This document shows positions 62,206 through 64,000 of a stretch of 64,000 bases of DNA, in pieces. Position numbers and translations under genes: made by a program. This stretch comes from Mycolicibacterium sp. CR10. Its GTDB lineage: Bacteria; Actinomycetota; Actinomycetes; Mycobacteriales; Mycobacteriaceae. The stretch is taken from positions 457,287-521,286 of the forward strand of contig NZ_STGE01000019.1 in NCBI RefSeq assembly GCF_005222675.1. Direction: 5' to 3'. Every line of letters starts with the position of its first letter. Positions within the stretch are counted from its first letter, which is position 1. The notes under the pieces are model-generated. The model searched no databases. It was not told the origin of the DNA and saw only the letters and a program-made list of their open reading frames with translations.

Positions 62206-63720
62206 GTGACAATCACCCAGCAAGAACTTGAGACGCGGCTGTGGGACGCGGCCAACGCGCTGCGCGGACCGGTCGACCCGGCCGACTTCAAGACCTACGT
62301 CTTTCCGATGCTGTTCTGGAAGTGGATCTCCGACAGCTGGGCGTACGAACACGAAGAAGCCCTCGACGAGTACGGCGACGACCTCGACGACGAGATCGAG
62401 GCCGACTTCCACAGGTTCGAGATGCCCCCGGGCACGCTGTGGTCCGAGGTCACGTCCAAGGTCAAGAACCTTGGACCCGAGATCGCGCGGACGTTCCAGC
62501 AGATCGAAAAGGCCAACCCGCGCTCGCTGGCCGGCGTCTTCGGAGATGCGTCGTGGGGCAACCAGGAGCGCATTCCCGAGTCGGCGTTGCTGGGCCTCAT
62601 CAAGGCTTTCAACCAGATCAGACTCGACCCGTCCACGGTCTCCCACGACCTGCTCGGCGCCGGGTACGAGTACCTGCTGAAGAACTTCGCCGACGAGTCC
62701 GGCAAGAAGGCCGGTGAGTTCTTCACACCGCGCGAGGTCGTGCACCTTCTCGTCGGCATCCTAGAACCGCAGCCGGGCGAGGCCGTCTACGATCCGGCGT
62801 GCGGATCGGGCGGCATGCTGGTGGCCACTATCAACCAGCTGCGCGACTCCGGCATGGACCACCGCACGCTGCGCCTGTATGGCCAGGAGATCAATCTGAC
62901 CACCTCCTCGATCGCACGGATGAACCTCTTCCTGCACGAGATCGAGGACTTCGACATCAAGCGCGGTGACACACTCCGCGCTCCGGCATTCAAGGACACC
63001 AGCGGCGCGGTTCGCCAATTCGACGCGGTGATCGCCAACCCGCCTTTCTCACTGGCGAACTGGGGCGCTGATCGGTGGGCGGCGGATCCTCGGGCGATCT
63101 GCGGGGTGCCGCCGGCGAAGAACGGCGACCTCGCGTTCGTGCAGCACATGGTCTCCTCGATGAAGCCCGGGACCGGCCGAGTCGGCGTCGTCATGCCCCA
63201 CGGCGTCCTGTTCCGCGGTGGTGCAGAGGGCCGGATCAGGCAGTGCCTGATCGAGAAGGACCTCCTTGAGGCTGTCGTCGGGCTCCCGCCGAACCTCTTC
63301 TACTCGACCCAGATCCCCGCCTGCTTGTTGATCTTCCGCGATCAGAAACCAGCTGACCGAAAGAACCACGTACTTTTCGTCGACGGGTCGGCTCGGTTTC
63401 ATAAGGGCAAGAACCAGAACCGAATGTCCGGGGACGACGTCAAGACGCTCGTTAAGGCTTACCGCACCGGTGAGGACCCTGACGGCGAAGGCGGCGCAAA
63501 CGTACGGCTGGTGCCGCTTGAAGAGATCAAGGACAACGGCTTTGACCTCAACATCGGCCGGTACATCAAAGTCGCCGTTGAGGAGACCGCCGACCTGGGC
63601 GCTGCGCTCGTCGCGTACGCAGATGCGCGTCAGCACCGCGTCGAGAGCGAAGCCGTCATGTTCGAGCGCCTCGCAGCTGCGGGGATCGATCTGACCATGT
63701 TCGAGGTTGGCGATGAGTGA
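62206..63720 (+). CDS. hsdM: Type I restriction-modification methyltransferase subunit HsdM
   Basis: 504 aa. The N-terminal HsdM helical domain (LETRLWDAANALRGPVDPADF ... FPMLFWKWISD) precedes an N6-adenine methyltransferase core with AdoMet motif I DPACGSGGMLV (Asp196) and catalytic motif IV NPPF (Asn278-Phe281). The C-terminal part (GRYIKVAVEETADLGAAL) contacts HsdS. It methylates the recognition sequence chosen by HsdS. GTG start preceded by GAAGGAAG. Its stop overlaps hsdS by 8 bp (ATGAGTGA). No hsdR is visible inside the window. Confidence 0.95.
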   Translation: MTITQQELETRLWDAANALRGPVDPADFKTYVFPMLFWKWISDSWAYEHEEALDEYGDDLDDEIEADFHRFEMPPGTLWSEVTSKVKNLGPEIARTFQQIEKANPRSLAGVFGDASWGNQERIPESALLGLIKAFNQIRLDPSTVSHDLLGAGYEYLLKNFADESGKKAGEFFTPREVVHLLVGILEPQPGEAVYDPACGSGGMLVATINQLRDSGMDHRTLRLYGQEINLTTSSIARMNLFLHEIEDFDIKRGDTLRAPAFKDTSGAVRQFDAVIANPPFSLANWGADRWAADPRAICGVPPAKNGDLAFVQHMVSSMKPGTGRVGVVMPHGVLFRGGAEGRIRQCLIEKDLLEAVVGLPPNLFYSTQIPACLLIFRDQKPADRKNHVLFVDGSARFHKGKNQNRMSGDDVKTLVKAYRTGEDPDGEGGANVRLVPLEEIKDNGFDLNIGRYIKVAVEETADLGAALVAYADARQHRVESEAVMFERLAAAGIDLTMFEVGDE

Positions 63721-63940
63721 GTGGGAACAGACGACCCTCGGATGCCTTTTTTCGGTGGACAACACCAAACTTGGTCCACACGTCGAGGAGCCGACGATAA
63801 TGAGCCTGTCGAAGTACGAGGGTTTCGTCCGCGCAGACGACTACTTCGACAAGCGGATCGCTTCGTTGAAGTTGGACGGTTACAAGGTTGTTCAGCCTGG
63901 GGCGTGGGCCTTCTCGACCATCCTGCGTTTCGTCAAGTGA
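63713..63940 (+). pseudogene. hsdS: HsdS specificity subunit, interrupted after about 70 codons
   Basis: MSEWEQTTLGCLFSVDNTKL and SLKLDGYKVVQPGAWAFSTI are the first part of an HsdS target-recognition domain. After the ATC at 63922 the reading changes to LRFVK and stops at 63940, whereas HsdS proteins are about 400 aa. The following bases look like the end of an insertion sequence. The type I system therefore lacks an intact specificity subunit here. Confidence 0.75.
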
Positions 63941-64000
63941 TTTGGCCCCACCGTCGTCACGAATTTTGGCCCCGGCAGGTCTAGGTGGCTCGTTTGGCTC
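63923..64000. mobile_element. End of an insertion sequence (IS21-like?) disrupting hsdS
   Basis: Right where hsdS loses its frame the DNA carries a direct repeat TTTGGCCCC at 63941-63949 and 63965-63973. Repeated short motifs inside the terminus are a feature of IS21-family ends. The element continues past the window, so no transposase can be read and the family is a guess. Confidence 0.45.

Noticed and set aside
1..64000. tRNA or rRNA genes
   Set aside because: No cloverleaf-type sequence with a T-loop GTTCRA and matching acceptor arms was recognised by eye; a covariance-model scan would settle this.

Overview
The window is a high-GC actinobacterial chromosome segment whose gene content and order match a rapidly growing mycobacterium (Mycolicibacterium-type). 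It starts inside parA, so oriC should lie a few kb to the left. Genes recognisable as homologues of the M. tuberculosis Rv3917c-Rv3906c block (parB to the gene after pcnA) run straight into homologues of Rv0036c-Rv0058 (up to dnaB). From memory this joined order is that of M. smegmatis and its relatives, not of M. tuberculosis. Gene names rest on remembered family sequences and visible motifs; no database was searched.

Layout. (1) 1-15,240: chromosome partitioning (parA end, parB), cell-wall control (cwlM and a MurJ-pseudokinase fusion), thioredoxin/thioredoxin reductase with a SigH-type promoter, sigM and its anti-sigma factor, mutT4, pcnA and an acidic DxDxDG-repeat protein. (2) 15,240-30,000: a MDMPI/DinB-fold protein carrying a near-perfect parS-like palindrome, an MFS transporter, yqgE, a Pro-rich secreted antigen with a 24-bp tandem repeat, leuS, an SDR, a glucosylglycerate hydrolase, MarR, an ABC uptake system with a fused binding-protein/permease, GntR and an F420-type oxidoreductase. 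(3) 29,500-38,000: strong inverted repeats, a PhoX phosphatase, a secreted HExxH protein, an alpha/beta hydrolase, an Eis-like acetyltransferase, a PH-like protein divergent from a wHTH regulator, and ino1. (4) 38,000-50,800: padR, three small conserved genes, ponA1, a GT87-like membrane protein, an esterase, the rpsF-ssb-rpsR-rplI operon and dnaB. dnaB carries two inteins: a class 3 mini-intein in the Walker A motif and a class 1 LAGLIDADG intein.

(5) 50,800-64,000: an apparently horizontally acquired block starting a few bases after the dnaB stop codon. It encodes a complete Tn7-like transposition module in one tightly packed operon: TnsA-type endonuclease, DDE transposase TnsB, AAA+ ATPase TnsC and two tandem large TniQ/TnsD-type targeting proteins. 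The second TniQ ends in a LysR-like winged helix. Candidate end sequences (TGT terminus plus TGACTGCACT direct repeats) lie between dnaB and tnsA. This arrangement is what is expected if dnaB is the attachment gene. tnsC appears to carry a one-base deletion near its 3' end; the -1 frame restores a protein-like C-terminus and an ATGA overlap with tniQ1. Probable cargo follows: a frameshifted small gene, an XRE regulator, a Phd/VapB antitoxin with a decayed PIN toxin, a possible nuclease-like protein, hsdM, and an hsdS cut short by what looks like an insertion-sequence end at the right edge. The far end of the element was not found.

The most notable signal is the stacking of three separate mobile elements (two inteins and a Tn7-like transposon) on one essential replication gene, with a double-TniQ targeting module.
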